From CAWCPR01 sp963797475 (GTDB taxonomy: Bacteria > Chloroflexota > Anaerolineae > Anaerolineales > UBA4823): DNA of 64,000 bases. A program made the position numbers and the translations under genes. Below are positions 8,701 through 15,545 of the stretch, in pieces (position 1 is the stretch's first letter; each line of letters opens with the position of its first letter). The notes beneath the pieces are model-generated. The model had not been told where the DNA came from. It searched no databases and saw only the letters and a program-made list of their open reading frames with translations. Location of the stretch: NCBI GenBank assembly GCA_963797475.1, contig CAWCPR010000001.1, positions 2,542,001 to 2,606,000 of the forward strand, read 5' to 3'.

Positions 8701-9323
8701 AGGACGCCATCCTGAGCAGCCAGGGCGGACAAACGATCCGCAGGCACATTCATTTGAAGGGTGCCGGCGAAGTCGGTAAGCGCCTGGGAGGTGGTTTCAG
8801 CGCCCAACGCCGCCGACCGGGCAGCCAGGTCGTCCAGATTTACATCCGGCAGCGTCAGCACGGTGACTGGCACGGATGGATCCGCGCCGGATTGGGCTTT
8901 AACCGCCTGGGCCTGAAAACCGGCTGGCATGCGGTATGCCGGATAAAATGGGCCAACCCAACGCACAAATGGCAGCGCCCGGACGGCATCCAGCGCCTGT
9001 GCGTCGATGCGGGCGATGAAGGTGTAATCGGGCACGTATCCGTAAAGACGCGCCCCCGCAGCTTCCACGTCTGCCACCCAATCTTCCATGACCGGGCCCG
9101 AGAATTGCAGCAGGTAAGTCGTCGAAGGGTTGGCCTGAGCCAGCTCAAGCTGCGCAGCGGGCAGGTTTGGCTCTCCCTGCAGCGGGTCAAACTGCGCGTA
9201 TTGCAGGTAGATCATAGGTGCATTTTCGGGCCCCGCCAATGTCACCCCCTGGCCCGCCGCCAATGCCAACACGGATACAGCCAGCAAGACTGCCAGCCGC
9301 TTCACGAGTTTTCTATTCTTCAT
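5772..9323 (-). CDS. Secreted subtilisin-like serine protease (S8) with jelly-roll domains
   Basis: An 1183-residue exported protease. Residues 1-30 form a signal peptide (basic NRKLVKR, hydrophobic core, Ala-Gly-rich end). A propeptide-like region runs to about 220. The catalytic triad is D250 (VAVADTGLD), H292 (HGTHVAG) and S530 (GGTSMATP). After an Ala/Glu/Pro-rich stretch come two jelly-roll or CBM-like modules, the first starting LLQNPGFESG and the second VVDGGFEQA, separated by a TPTFTPTPTKTPTPT linker. The final segment with VWTDYPG and LVNDLDLEV is the C-terminal beta domain common after S8 catalytic domains. The last residues, INLYLPVVRR, match a tail seen in other secreted proteins here. 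It probably degrades extracellular protein. Confidence 0.93.
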   Translation of the reverse strand: MKNRKLVKRLAVLLAVSVLALAAGQGVTLAGPENAPMIYLQYAQFDPLQGEPNLPAAQLELAQANPSTTYLLQFSGPVMEDWVADVEAAGARLYGYVPDYTFIARIDAQALDAVRALPFVRWVGPFYPAYRMPAGFQAQAVKAQSGADPSVPVTVLTLPDVNLDDLAARSAALGAETTSQALTDFAGTLQMNVPADRLSALAAQDGVLWVEPYLPRQLFNDVAGGTIMHANNVRNALHLYGANQIVAVADTGLDVGNPATISADFSGRIVKGMSICANYNGGRTTWNDFDAHGTHVAGSVLGSGVLSGSNPAAHQYGGSFAGVAPEARLVFQAIDNAPGGGLECIPDDMAAYIFGPAYTQGARVHTNSWGGPTGGTAQSPQYGGYDAISARADEAAWKYKDLLILYAAGNSGIDANADGLVDPDSLGSPGTAKDVLTVGASENNRPAFSITWGLGWPADFTANPIADDQLANNINGMAAFSSRGPTDDGRIKPDITAPGTFIISDRSHDPAAGTGWGVYDANYIYEGGTSMATPLTAGAAAVVREWLVKSRGILNPSAALMKAALINGAADMSPGQYTNPQEIPNHRPNIVSGWGRVDLDGSLNPASPRKIWVEDNNSGLNTGATITYQVTIGNQLALAGAGGDSPAEAAPEAEAQAEPAIEAPAGEPSLQGTPEPQLTPEPPGRKLQDLPREKLPGAESVSPGSPAGTSQLLQNPGFESGTSPWVLFGLPSLSTLVYHSGVWSAHFGGYDLANDQVYQTVSVPANASSATVEFWYKTQTVETFASADYFCFGMWDLSGNVLWGNCWWDFGVSGTVGWTKLSYTLTAQELALAAGQNVLFGYQLATDFSDISEGWIDDIALNVTTPDGQPTPTFTPTPTKTPTPTATSTQSVCPLRVVDGGFEQAVNNTTHPNWNVSGNARFTINQGIAHGGKNAAIMGWTDTPATGDLWQASSLPAGLSSGDLSFYYQTQGDGSFTLDVDITDGAGAVVNVHVGTLTSATSTWQQFSHTFTAGELASLSGKSTRLRFRIRNVSGPENVNIDDVSWHLCAGSPPTPTPTPKPVLGGPLHFTLVWTDYPGLPLSARNLVNDLDLEVIAPDGSHYYGNAGTYASGQCLRDGKWDACNTVEGLTIPKAQYGTYSVIVHGVNIPQGGQQPFALAGSGDYLRQGGGPAINLYLPVVRR

Positions 9324-9471
9324 GAAATGGAGTCTCCCATATTGATGAAAGCTTGATCTAGCTTCGCTCTAAGCATCGCGCCACGCCAGAGATAGTATAA
9401 TAATATCGTATCCTTCTGACTTGCACAACCCATAAAGGCGATTATCACCTGATCGAGTGGAAACCAATTTG
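9324..9471. promoter_or_regulatory. Divergent intergenic region with AT-rich core
   Basis: This is the only spacer between the divergent subtilase and nucleotidyltransferase genes. Its AT-rich core at about 9393-9410 contains TATAAT (9396-9401) on the plus strand and TATACT on the minus strand (complement of 9394-9399), so it can serve as a -10 in both directions. No convincing -35 was found on either strand. The subtilase has a gggaga ribosome-binding site just inside this region. Confidence 0.4.
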
Positions 9472-10485
9472 ATGCCAAAAACAAAATTAAAGATCGTGAT
9501 CCCAATGGCTGGGCTGGGGACCCGGCTTCGCCCGCATACCTGGAGCAAGCCCAAGCAGTTGGTCAGTGTGGCGGGTAAAGTCGTGCTTGACCATGTCCTG
9601 GACACCCTTTCGACCCTGCCGGATGAGTTCGATATCGAACTGGTCAATATCGTCGGTTACCTGGGCGAGCAGATTGAGGCCTATATCCGGGAGCATTACC
9701 CCGATTTAAAGTCCCATTACGTGGTGCAAGAAGACCCGCGCGGCCAATCCCACGCGATCCAGCTCGCCCGCCAGTACCTGGAAGGGCCTATGCTCATGGT
9801 CTTCGCCGATACGCTGATCGAAACCGATTTGAGCTTCCTTACGCAGGAAACAGCCGAAGCAGTGGCCTGGGTCAAACCCGTCGAGGACCCGCGCCGATTT
9901 GGCGTAGCCGTAACCGGCGAAGATGGGTGGGTAACCCGCCTGATCGAGAAACCGCAGGATATGACCAATAACCTGGCGGTGGTTGGCTTCTATTACTTCA
10001 AGAAAGCTGAAGATTTGCTGGAAGCCATCGACGAGCAGATGCAGCGTAATTTGCAGTTGAAAGGCGAATTCTTCCTGGCGGACGCCATTAACATCATGCT
10101 GGAACAAGACTTGAAGATGCGCACCCAAAAAGTCGATATCTGGCTGGACGCCGGCACGCCCGAAGCGCTGCTGGAGACCAACTGTTACCTGCTGGGGCAC
10201 GGGCTCGACAACAGCGCGGAAGCCTGCCAACACGACGGAATCGTCATCACCTCCCCCGTTTTTATCCACCCGACAGCCGAGATCAAAGGCTCGATCATCG
10301 GCCCAAATGTCTCGCTGGGAGCCTGCTGCCACGTGGAAAACTGCATCATCCAGAATTCGATCCTGGAAGACGAGGCGCAAGCTTACAACGTGATTTTAGA
10401 AGGCTCGCTGGTAGGCCGCCGAGCCCAGCTTCGCCGCCGGGCCGGAGTCATCAATGCCGGCGACAACACCGTTGTGACCCTGTGA
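9472..10485 (+). CDS. Sugar-1-phosphate nucleotidyltransferase with left-handed beta-helix tail
   Basis: A 337-residue protein of the NTP-transferase family. The signature GLGTRLRPHTWSKPKQL lies at the N-terminus, followed by the metal/substrate region VFADTLIETD and GVAVTGEDG. The C-terminal part (ITSPVFIHPTAEIKGSIIGP) looks like a left-handed beta-helix. The reaction would be transfer of NMP from an NTP to a sugar 1-phosphate for cell-surface glycan precursors; RmlA-, GlmU- or GalU-like specificity cannot be decided. The ATG at 9472 is preferred because the conserved KIVIPMAGLGTR follows it directly. An in-frame GTG at 9457 is the alternative. Confidence 0.85.
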   Translation: MPKTKLKIVIPMAGLGTRLRPHTWSKPKQLVSVAGKVVLDHVLDTLSTLPDEFDIELVNIVGYLGEQIEAYIREHYPDLKSHYVVQEDPRGQSHAIQLARQYLEGPMLMVFADTLIETDLSFLTQETAEAVAWVKPVEDPRRFGVAVTGEDGWVTRLIEKPQDMTNNLAVVGFYYFKKAEDLLEAIDEQMQRNLQLKGEFFLADAINIMLEQDLKMRTQKVDIWLDAGTPEALLETNCYLLGHGLDNSAEACQHDGIVITSPVFIHPTAEIKGSIIGPNVSLGACCHVENCIIQNSILEDEAQAYNVILEGSLVGRRAQLRRRAGVINAGDNTVVTL

Positions 10486-10494
10486 TCAAGCTTT

Positions 10495-10740
10495 ATGGGC
10501 GGGCCAGCCGAGGAAGATGCGAGCAGACGGACGGGACAGGTCGTTTGCCATTCCGGGAGTGAATTTGCCGAACGGCCGGTAGCCCTATACTGGCAGGGAA
10601 ACCGCCTGGCGATCGATGAAATCATCGCCCGCTGGCGAGAACCGGGCGGCAAGCGCTTCCGGGTGAGAACGCTGGAAGGCCAGGTGTTCGAGCTGTTTTA
10701 TAATGAAGGGAGCGGAGAATGGCAGATCAAATCATGGTAG
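10495..10740 (+). CDS. Small conserved protein (DUF6504-like)
   Basis: An 81-residue soluble protein. The sequence ERPVALYWQGNRLAIDEIIARWR, then KRFRVRT, then GQVFELFYNEGSGEWQI resembles a small domain of unknown function that I associate, from memory only, with DUF6504 and with proteins encoded near Y-family polymerases. Here it lies 9 bp after the nucleotidyltransferase gene and overlaps the upstream end of the aminotransferase gene by 22 bp, so it is probably co-transcribed. No motif gives a function. Confidence 0.6.
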   Translation: MGGPAEEDASRRTGQVVCHSGSEFAERPVALYWQGNRLAIDEIIARWREPGGKRFRVRTLEGQVFELFYNEGSGEWQIKSW

Positions 10741-11951
10741 ACCAAAAAAACAGGCAGCCAGAAGAACCTCAAATCAAAGGAGCTAAAGTGGATCAAAGCT
10801 ACCTCGCCCAGCGGGTGGTCAAATTAAAACCGTCCGGGATCCGCAAATTCTTCGACATCGTCGCAACGATGAAGGATGTAATTTCGCTCGGCATCGGCGA
10901 ACCCGACTTCGTCACACCCGAACCCATCGTACAGGCCGGCATCCGTTCTTTGCAGGCCGGGGAGACGCACTATACCTCCAACTTTGGAATCCTCGAGCTG
11001 CGCCAACATGTTGCCGAGCACCTGAATAAGCTGCACGGCGTAACCTACGACCCGCAGACAGAGATCCTCATCACGGTGGGTGCATCCGAGGCGTTGTATC
11101 TGGCAATGACAGCCATCTTGAACCCGGGCGAGGAGGTTATCATCCCCACACCCTGCTTCGTCTCTTACCAGGCGGAGGTCATCCTGGCTGGCGGGGTGCC
11201 CGTGGAAGTGCCTACAACCGTGCAGAACGGATTCCAGCTAAGCCCAATGGACCTGGAAGCCGCCATCAACGAACGGACCAAGGCGATCCTGATTGGCTAT
11301 CCCAGCAACCCGACCGGGGCAGTGGCCACGCGCCAGACGCTGCTTGAAATCGCCGAAATTGCCGAAAAACATGATCTGGTGGTCGTCTCCGACGAGCTGT
11401 ACGACCAACTGGTCTATGGTGTGGAGCATGTTTGCTTCCCCGGACTGCCTGGGATGCGCAGCCGTACTGTGCTGCTGGGCGGGTTCTCCAAGAATTACGC
11501 CATGACTGGCTGGCGGATCGGATTCGCGGCCGGGCCGGCGGACATCATTAAGGGATTGGTGCGTGTTCACCAGTACACCATCATGTCGGCCCCAACGACT
11601 GCCCAGACCGCTGCTCTGGCAGCTCTGCAGGCCGGCGGGCCGCACGTGGAGGCAATGCGCCGCGAATACGACCGGCGGCGGAAGTTGATCGTCCCCGGCC
11701 TGAACAGCCTGGGACTGCCGACATTTGAGCCGCATGGCGCTTTTTACGCTTTCCCCAATGTTTCCGTCACCGGCCTGGATGATGAGGATTTCGCCCAAAA
11801 ACTGCTGCAAGAAGAGCGCGTGGCAGTCGTGCCAGGCTCCGCTTTCGGCCCCGGCGGGGAAGGATACGTGCGCTGCTCCTACGCGACCGCCTATGAGAAG
11901 ATTGAAGAGGCCCTGCGGCGGATACAGCACTTTATGCAGCGATACGGATAA
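10719..11951 (+). CDS. Class I/II PLP-dependent aminotransferase
   Basis: A fold-type I aminotransferase of about 410 residues, related to aspartate/aromatic/alanine aminotransferases. The IGEPDF block, the YPSNPTGAV block with the conserved Asn and the Schiff-base lysine in GGFSKNYAMTGWRIG are all present. A C-terminal Arg in YVRCSYA should bind the substrate carboxylate. Two starts are plausible: ATG 10719 with AGGGAG six bases upstream, or GTG 10788 with AAAGGAG upstream, which gives the more family-like N-terminus (DQSYLAQRVVKLKPSGIRKF). It transfers amino groups between an amino acid and 2-oxoglutarate or pyruvate; the substrate is not determinable. Confidence 0.9.
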   Translation: MADQIMVDQKNRQPEEPQIKGAKVDQSYLAQRVVKLKPSGIRKFFDIVATMKDVISLGIGEPDFVTPEPIVQAGIRSLQAGETHYTSNFGILELRQHVAEHLNKLHGVTYDPQTEILITVGASEALYLAMTAILNPGEEVIIPTPCFVSYQAEVILAGGVPVEVPTTVQNGFQLSPMDLEAAINERTKAILIGYPSNPTGAVATRQTLLEIAEIAEKHDLVVVSDELYDQLVYGVEHVCFPGLPGMRSRTVLLGGFSKNYAMTGWRIGFAAGPADIIKGLVRVHQYTIMSAPTTAQTAALAALQAGGPHVEAMRREYDRRRKLIVPGLNSLGLPTFEPHGAFYAFPNVSVTGLDDEDFAQKLLQEERVAVVPGSAFGPGGEGYVRCSYATAYEKIEEALRRIQHFMQRYG

Positions 11952-11968
11952 ATTTCGGCCTCAGCTCT

Positions 11969-13462
11969 ATGGAATTTGAGCCTGTCATCGGTCTCGAGGT
12001 GCACGCCGAGCTCGAGACGAAATCGAAAATGTTCTGCGCTTGCCCGGTGGTGGATACCAGCGAAGCCTCGCCAAACATCGCCGTGTGTCCCGTGTGCGCG
12101 GGGATGCCGGGCGTGCTGCCGGTTGTCAACCAGCGGGCGGTGGAATACGGTGTGCGCGTGGCGCTGGCCCTGGAATGCGAGGTGGCGCATACCAGCATCT
12201 TCGCCCGCAAGAATTACTTTTACCCGGACCTGCCCAAGGGCTACCAAATCTCTCAATATGAGCAGCCGCTGGCGGTGAATGGGCGGCTGAAAATTCACAC
12301 CTCCAAAGGCGAACGTACGATCCGCATCCGCCGGGTGCACCTGGAAGAGGACACCGGCAAGCTGACCCACGTCGATGGCGACGGCAGCCCGGAAAACGGC
12401 GATCCGCATTCTCTGGTGGATTTGAACCGGGCTGGCGTCCCACTCCTGGAAATTGTCTCTGAGCCGGACCTGCATTCGGCCGAAGAAGTGCGCGCCTACG
12501 CCATGGCCCTGCGCAGCCTGCTGCGCTACCTGCGAGTCAATTCCGGCGATATGCAAAAAGGGGTCATGCGCATCGAGCCTAACGTATCGGTGCGCCCGCT
12601 GGGCAGCCAAACTTACGGGACGCGCACCGAGATTAAGAATTTGAACAGCTTTCGCGCCCTGGAAAATTCAGTCGAATACGAGATCCAGCGCCAAAGCGAG
12701 CTGCTGCGCAGCGGGAAGCGTGTGATCCAGCAAACCCTGGGCTGGGATGAGAACCAGGGTGTAACCGTCCCACAACGCAGTAAAGAGGAGGCTCACGATT
12801 ACCGCTATTTTCCTGAGCCCGATCTGCCGCCGCTGGTAATTGAAGAAGCCTGGATCGAACAGATCCGCCTCGGGCTTCCGGAGCTGCCGCATGCCAAATT
12901 GCATCGATTCATAGCCCAATACGAGCTCAACGAGTATGACGCCGGTGTGCTGGTGGCAGAACCACCGGTGGCGGATTATTTTGAGAGGGCGGTGGCCGCT
13001 GCCCCGGCGGTGGCGCCCAAGCTCATCGCCAATTGGGTCAGCGGCGAGCTCTTCAGCCTGCTCAACCAGGCCGGAGAGAGCATCAACGATGCGCGTGTCT
13101 CGCCCCAGGCGCTGGCCGAGCTGGTGGGCATGGTCGTTGGCGGAGAGATCAACCAGCCCACGGCCAAAGGCGTGCTCGCCGCCATGTTCGCTTCAGGCCA
13201 GAGCGCCGGAGAGATCGTGGCCGAGCGCGGGCTGCGCCAGATTTCAGACAGCGAACAGATCGCCGGGCTGGTCCGGGACGTGCTTAACGAGAACCCCCAC
13301 CAGGTACAAACCTACCTGGCTGGCAAGGCCGCCGTCGCACAATGGTTCTTCGGCGCAGTGATGCGCGCCGCCGCCGGCCAGGCCAACCCGCAAGTTGTGC
13401 AGCGAGAGCTCGAGCGCCAGCTCGGGGCGCTAAAGAGAGCCGCAGGTTCCAGCGCAGGCTGA
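11969..13462 (+). CDS. gatB: Asp/Glu-tRNA amidotransferase subunit B
   Basis: A 497-residue GatB. The N-terminus EFEPVIGLEVHAELET, the zinc-binding cysteines (C..C and CPVCAGMPG), and the blocks LPKGYQISQYEQP and NRAGVPLLEIVSEPDL are diagnostic. The C-terminal YqeY/helical tail region follows. GatB binds and phosphorylates the mischarged aminoacyl-tRNA and receives ammonia from GatA. It starts 17 bp after the aminotransferase gene. Its GatA partner is represented at the left edge of the window; gatC was not seen. Confidence 0.95.
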   Translation: MEFEPVIGLEVHAELETKSKMFCACPVVDTSEASPNIAVCPVCAGMPGVLPVVNQRAVEYGVRVALALECEVAHTSIFARKNYFYPDLPKGYQISQYEQPLAVNGRLKIHTSKGERTIRIRRVHLEEDTGKLTHVDGDGSPENGDPHSLVDLNRAGVPLLEIVSEPDLHSAEEVRAYAMALRSLLRYLRVNSGDMQKGVMRIEPNVSVRPLGSQTYGTRTEIKNLNSFRALENSVEYEIQRQSELLRSGKRVIQQTLGWDENQGVTVPQRSKEEAHDYRYFPEPDLPPLVIEEAWIEQIRLGLPELPHAKLHRFIAQYELNEYDAGVLVAEPPVADYFERAVAAAPAVAPKLIANWVSGELFSLLNQAGESINDARVSPQALAELVGMVVGGEINQPTAKGVLAAMFASGQSAGEIVAERGLRQISDSEQIAGLVRDVLNENPHQVQTYLAGKAAVAQWFFGAVMRAAAGQANPQVVQRELERQLGALKRAAGSSAG

Positions 13463-13513
13463 TTCCAGCGCAGAGGGTGAATAAAGTCATCCTGTAAAGA
13501 TATTGCTCGTCAC

Positions 13514-13542
13514 TTGACGATTTGTCTGACATTTGTTACGCT
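13514..13542 (+). promoter_or_regulatory. Possible promoter in the gatB-gdh spacer
   Basis: TTGACG at 13514-13519 is followed after 17 bp by TACGCT at 13537-13542. The -35 is good and the -10 is weak. It lies about 80 bp before a strong intrinsic terminator, so it could drive a short RNA. The rest of the 286-bp spacer holds no gene that I can see. Confidence 0.3.
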
Positions 13543-13619
13543 TATAGAGAGAGTCAAAGAAGCTGCAAGGTTGTGAACGTGAGCCAACTGATTTTTATAC
13601 TGACTGCTTCAGCAAACGC

Positions 13620-13658
13620 AAGCGGGCACCAGACCGGAGTGCCCGCTTATATTTTTCG
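13620..13658 (+). terminator. Rho-independent terminator
   Basis: The arms aagcgggca (13620-13628) and tgcccgctt (13640-13648) form a perfect 9-bp stem with an 11-nt loop, followed by atattttt. It lies 158 bp beyond gatB and ahead of the dehydrogenase gene. Confidence 0.85.
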
Positions 13659-13748
13659 ATTTCGAACTATTTGCAATAACAGGGTTGAGCGTGCTTAGTG
13701 CTTTATGAATTTGGATAAAAGAGATTCAACAAAACAGGAGACCTTTGA

Positions 13749-15035
13749 ATGGAAGATTTGATCAATGCGTTTAAGATGGCCCAGGGCCAATTTGACCGCG
13801 TGGCCAAAGAGCTAAACCTGGATCCGGAAGTGGCCGAAATGCTGCGTTGGCCCACCCGTGAGTTTAAGTTCCAAATCCCCGTGCGCATGGATGACGGGAC
13901 GATCCGCGTGTTTTTCGGTTACCGCGTCCAGCATAACGATGCACGCGGGCCGTCAAAAGGCGGCATCCGCTTCCACCCGTCCGAGACGATGGACACCGTG
14001 CGCGCCCTGGCCATGTGGATGACCTGGAAAACCGCCGTGGCGGATATCCCCCTGGGCGGCGGGAAAGGCGGCGTGGCGGTCGACTCAGCCTCCCTTTCCA
14101 TCAGCGAGCAGGAAAAACTCTGCCGCGGCTGGATTGACCAGGCCTGGCGGAATATCGGCCCACGCCAGGACGTCCCGGCCCCCGACGTGGGTACCAACCC
14201 GCGCATGATGGGCTGGATGATGGACGAGTATTCTAAGCTGGTCGGCCAATTTACCCCGGGCGTCATCACCGGCAAGCCGGTGGGCGGCGGCGGGTCGCTG
14301 GGCCGGACCGAAGCGACCGGTTTCGGCGTGATCCACACCGTGCGCGAGGCGATGAAGCACCTCAAGCTCGATCCAAGCAAGTCGGTCGTCGCTTTCCAGG
14401 GTTTTGGCAACGTGTCCCAATATGCGGCCCTGGCCTTTGGTGAGCTGCTGGGGGGCAAGGTCGCCTGCGTTTCCTATTGGGACCGTGAAGACCGGACCTC
14501 ATACACCGTCAGCCACAGAAACGGCATCAATGTGCGCTTCCTGCAGTCGATCACCGACGTGTACGGCTCAATCGATAAGGGCCAGGCAATCAAAGCCGGG
14601 TATGTTATCGAGGACGGCGACGAATGGATTTGTAAAGATGTCGATATACTCATCCCGGCCGCTTTGGAAGGACAGATTAATGCTGAAACAGTCCAAAGGA
14701 TGAGCGGGCGTGTGCGCCTGGTCGCAGAAGGCGCCAACGGACCTACCACCCCCGAGGCCGATGAAGTTTTGAAGAGCCGCGGGGTTTTTCTGATCCCCGA
14801 CTTCCTGTGCAACGCGGGCGGGGTAACCGTCTCTTACTTTGAAAGTGTTCAAAACGATATGAATTATTATTGGACACAAGAAGAGGTCTTGCAGCGCCTG
14901 GACACAAAAATCACCCTGGCATTCAACAGCGTTCTCGAGATGGCAGAGAGCGAAAAAGTTTACATGCGCGATGCGGCCTATATGGTCGCAATTGGGCGCG
15001 TCGTCAAATCAATGGAACTGCGCGGCTGGTTATAA
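13749..15035 (+). CDS. gdhA: Glutamate dehydrogenase (Glu/Leu/Phe/Val family)
   Basis: A 428-residue oxidoreductase that interconverts glutamate and 2-oxoglutarate plus ammonia. The substrate-binding block GPSKGGIRFHPS, the catalytic-lysine block DIPLGGGKGGV and the Rossmann segment VAFQGFGNVSQYAA are all present. Length fits the hexameric small-subunit GDH class. The start is set by caggagacctttga upstream of ATG 13749. The gene stands alone between two terminators. Coenzyme preference (NAD or NADP) cannot be told with confidence. Confidence 0.93.
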   Translation: MEDLINAFKMAQGQFDRVAKELNLDPEVAEMLRWPTREFKFQIPVRMDDGTIRVFFGYRVQHNDARGPSKGGIRFHPSETMDTVRALAMWMTWKTAVADIPLGGGKGGVAVDSASLSISEQEKLCRGWIDQAWRNIGPRQDVPAPDVGTNPRMMGWMMDEYSKLVGQFTPGVITGKPVGGGGSLGRTEATGFGVIHTVREAMKHLKLDPSKSVVAFQGFGNVSQYAALAFGELLGGKVACVSYWDREDRTSYTVSHRNGINVRFLQSITDVYGSIDKGQAIKAGYVIEDGDEWICKDVDILIPAALEGQINAETVQRMSGRVRLVAEGANGPTTPEADEVLKSRGVFLIPDFLCNAGGVTVSYFESVQNDMNYYWTQEEVLQRLDTKITLAFNSVLEMAESEKVYMRDAAYMVAIGRVVKSMELRGWL

Positions 15036-15062
15036 GTCACAATTTCAGAAACGCCGCCCCTT

Positions 15063-15092
15063 GCAGCCCGGTGGGAATCCTCGCCGGGCTGC
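15063..15092 (+). terminator. Stem-loop after glutamate dehydrogenase gene
   Basis: The arms gcagcccgg (15063-15071) and ccgggctgc (15084-15092) form a perfect 9-bp GC-rich stem with a 12-nt loop, 27 bp after the stop. The U-tract is missing, so termination may be weak or factor-assisted. Confidence 0.6.
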
Positions 15093-15169
15093 CCACTTAA
15101 AGTGCAGGCTGGCTGCATCCCCAGGCGTATTGATCTGCGAAAAAGCCGCAACTTTCACTGCAATCCTGC

Positions 15170-15198
15170 TTGCATTTTCCCTCTATTTACTATACAAT
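15170..15198 (+). promoter_or_regulatory. Promoter immediately before a small membrane protein gene
   Basis: TTGCAT (15170-15175), a 17-bp spacer and TACAAT (15193-15198). Transcription would start at about 15205, only some 3 nt before the ATG at 15208. This implies a leaderless or nearly leaderless mRNA. Confidence 0.55.
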
Positions 15199-15207
15199 CT
15201 AAACAAG

Positions 15208-15417
15208 ATGTTGCTCTCCGCAGATGTTATGCGCTTGTTTCTTTTCTTTTGCCTGCTTGGCATGCCGCTATTGGCAGCGTTGTTTTTAAGGCGGCGGCGT
15301 CTTTCCCTGACGGCCTATTTTGGGTGGGGGCTGCTGATCCTGCTGGTTCCGCTAATCGGCCCCTTTCTGGTCATCCTGACGCGCCCGGGCAGTCAGCGCG
15401 AAGAGCTGTCCCCTTGA
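15208..15417 (+). CDS. Small membrane protein, PLDc_N-like
   Basis: A 69-residue protein with two hydrophobic segments: LFLFFCLLGMPLLAALFL, and a second one around YFGWGLLILLVPLIGPFLV. The second helix, with the Pro-x-x-Gly-Pro pattern, resembles the N-terminal membrane domain of cardiolipin synthases (PLDc_N), found as a stand-alone small protein in many bacteria. There is no Shine-Dalgarno sequence, and the promoter abuts the start codon. An internal ATG at 15226 is an alternative start. Function unknown. Confidence 0.6.
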   Translation: MLLSADVMRLFLFFCLLGMPLLAALFLRRRRLSLTAYFGWGLLILLVPLIGPFLVILTRPGSQREELSP

Positions 15418-15545
15418 TGCGAAGCTCCAATTAACTCAAAAACCGGCGCCGTCTTGCGCCAAACTTCGGCAAGCCCTGCTGCTATGGCATCGCCCGCTGA
15501 GGCGGCCCGTCAGGCCACCACGCCAGTAAGCCGGATCGAATTCAC

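Noticed and set aside
8190..9356. Long plus-strand frame of 388 codons opposite the subtilase
   Set aside because: The subtilase has all catalytic motifs and a signal peptide on the other strand. The plus-strand frame has no recognisable domain.
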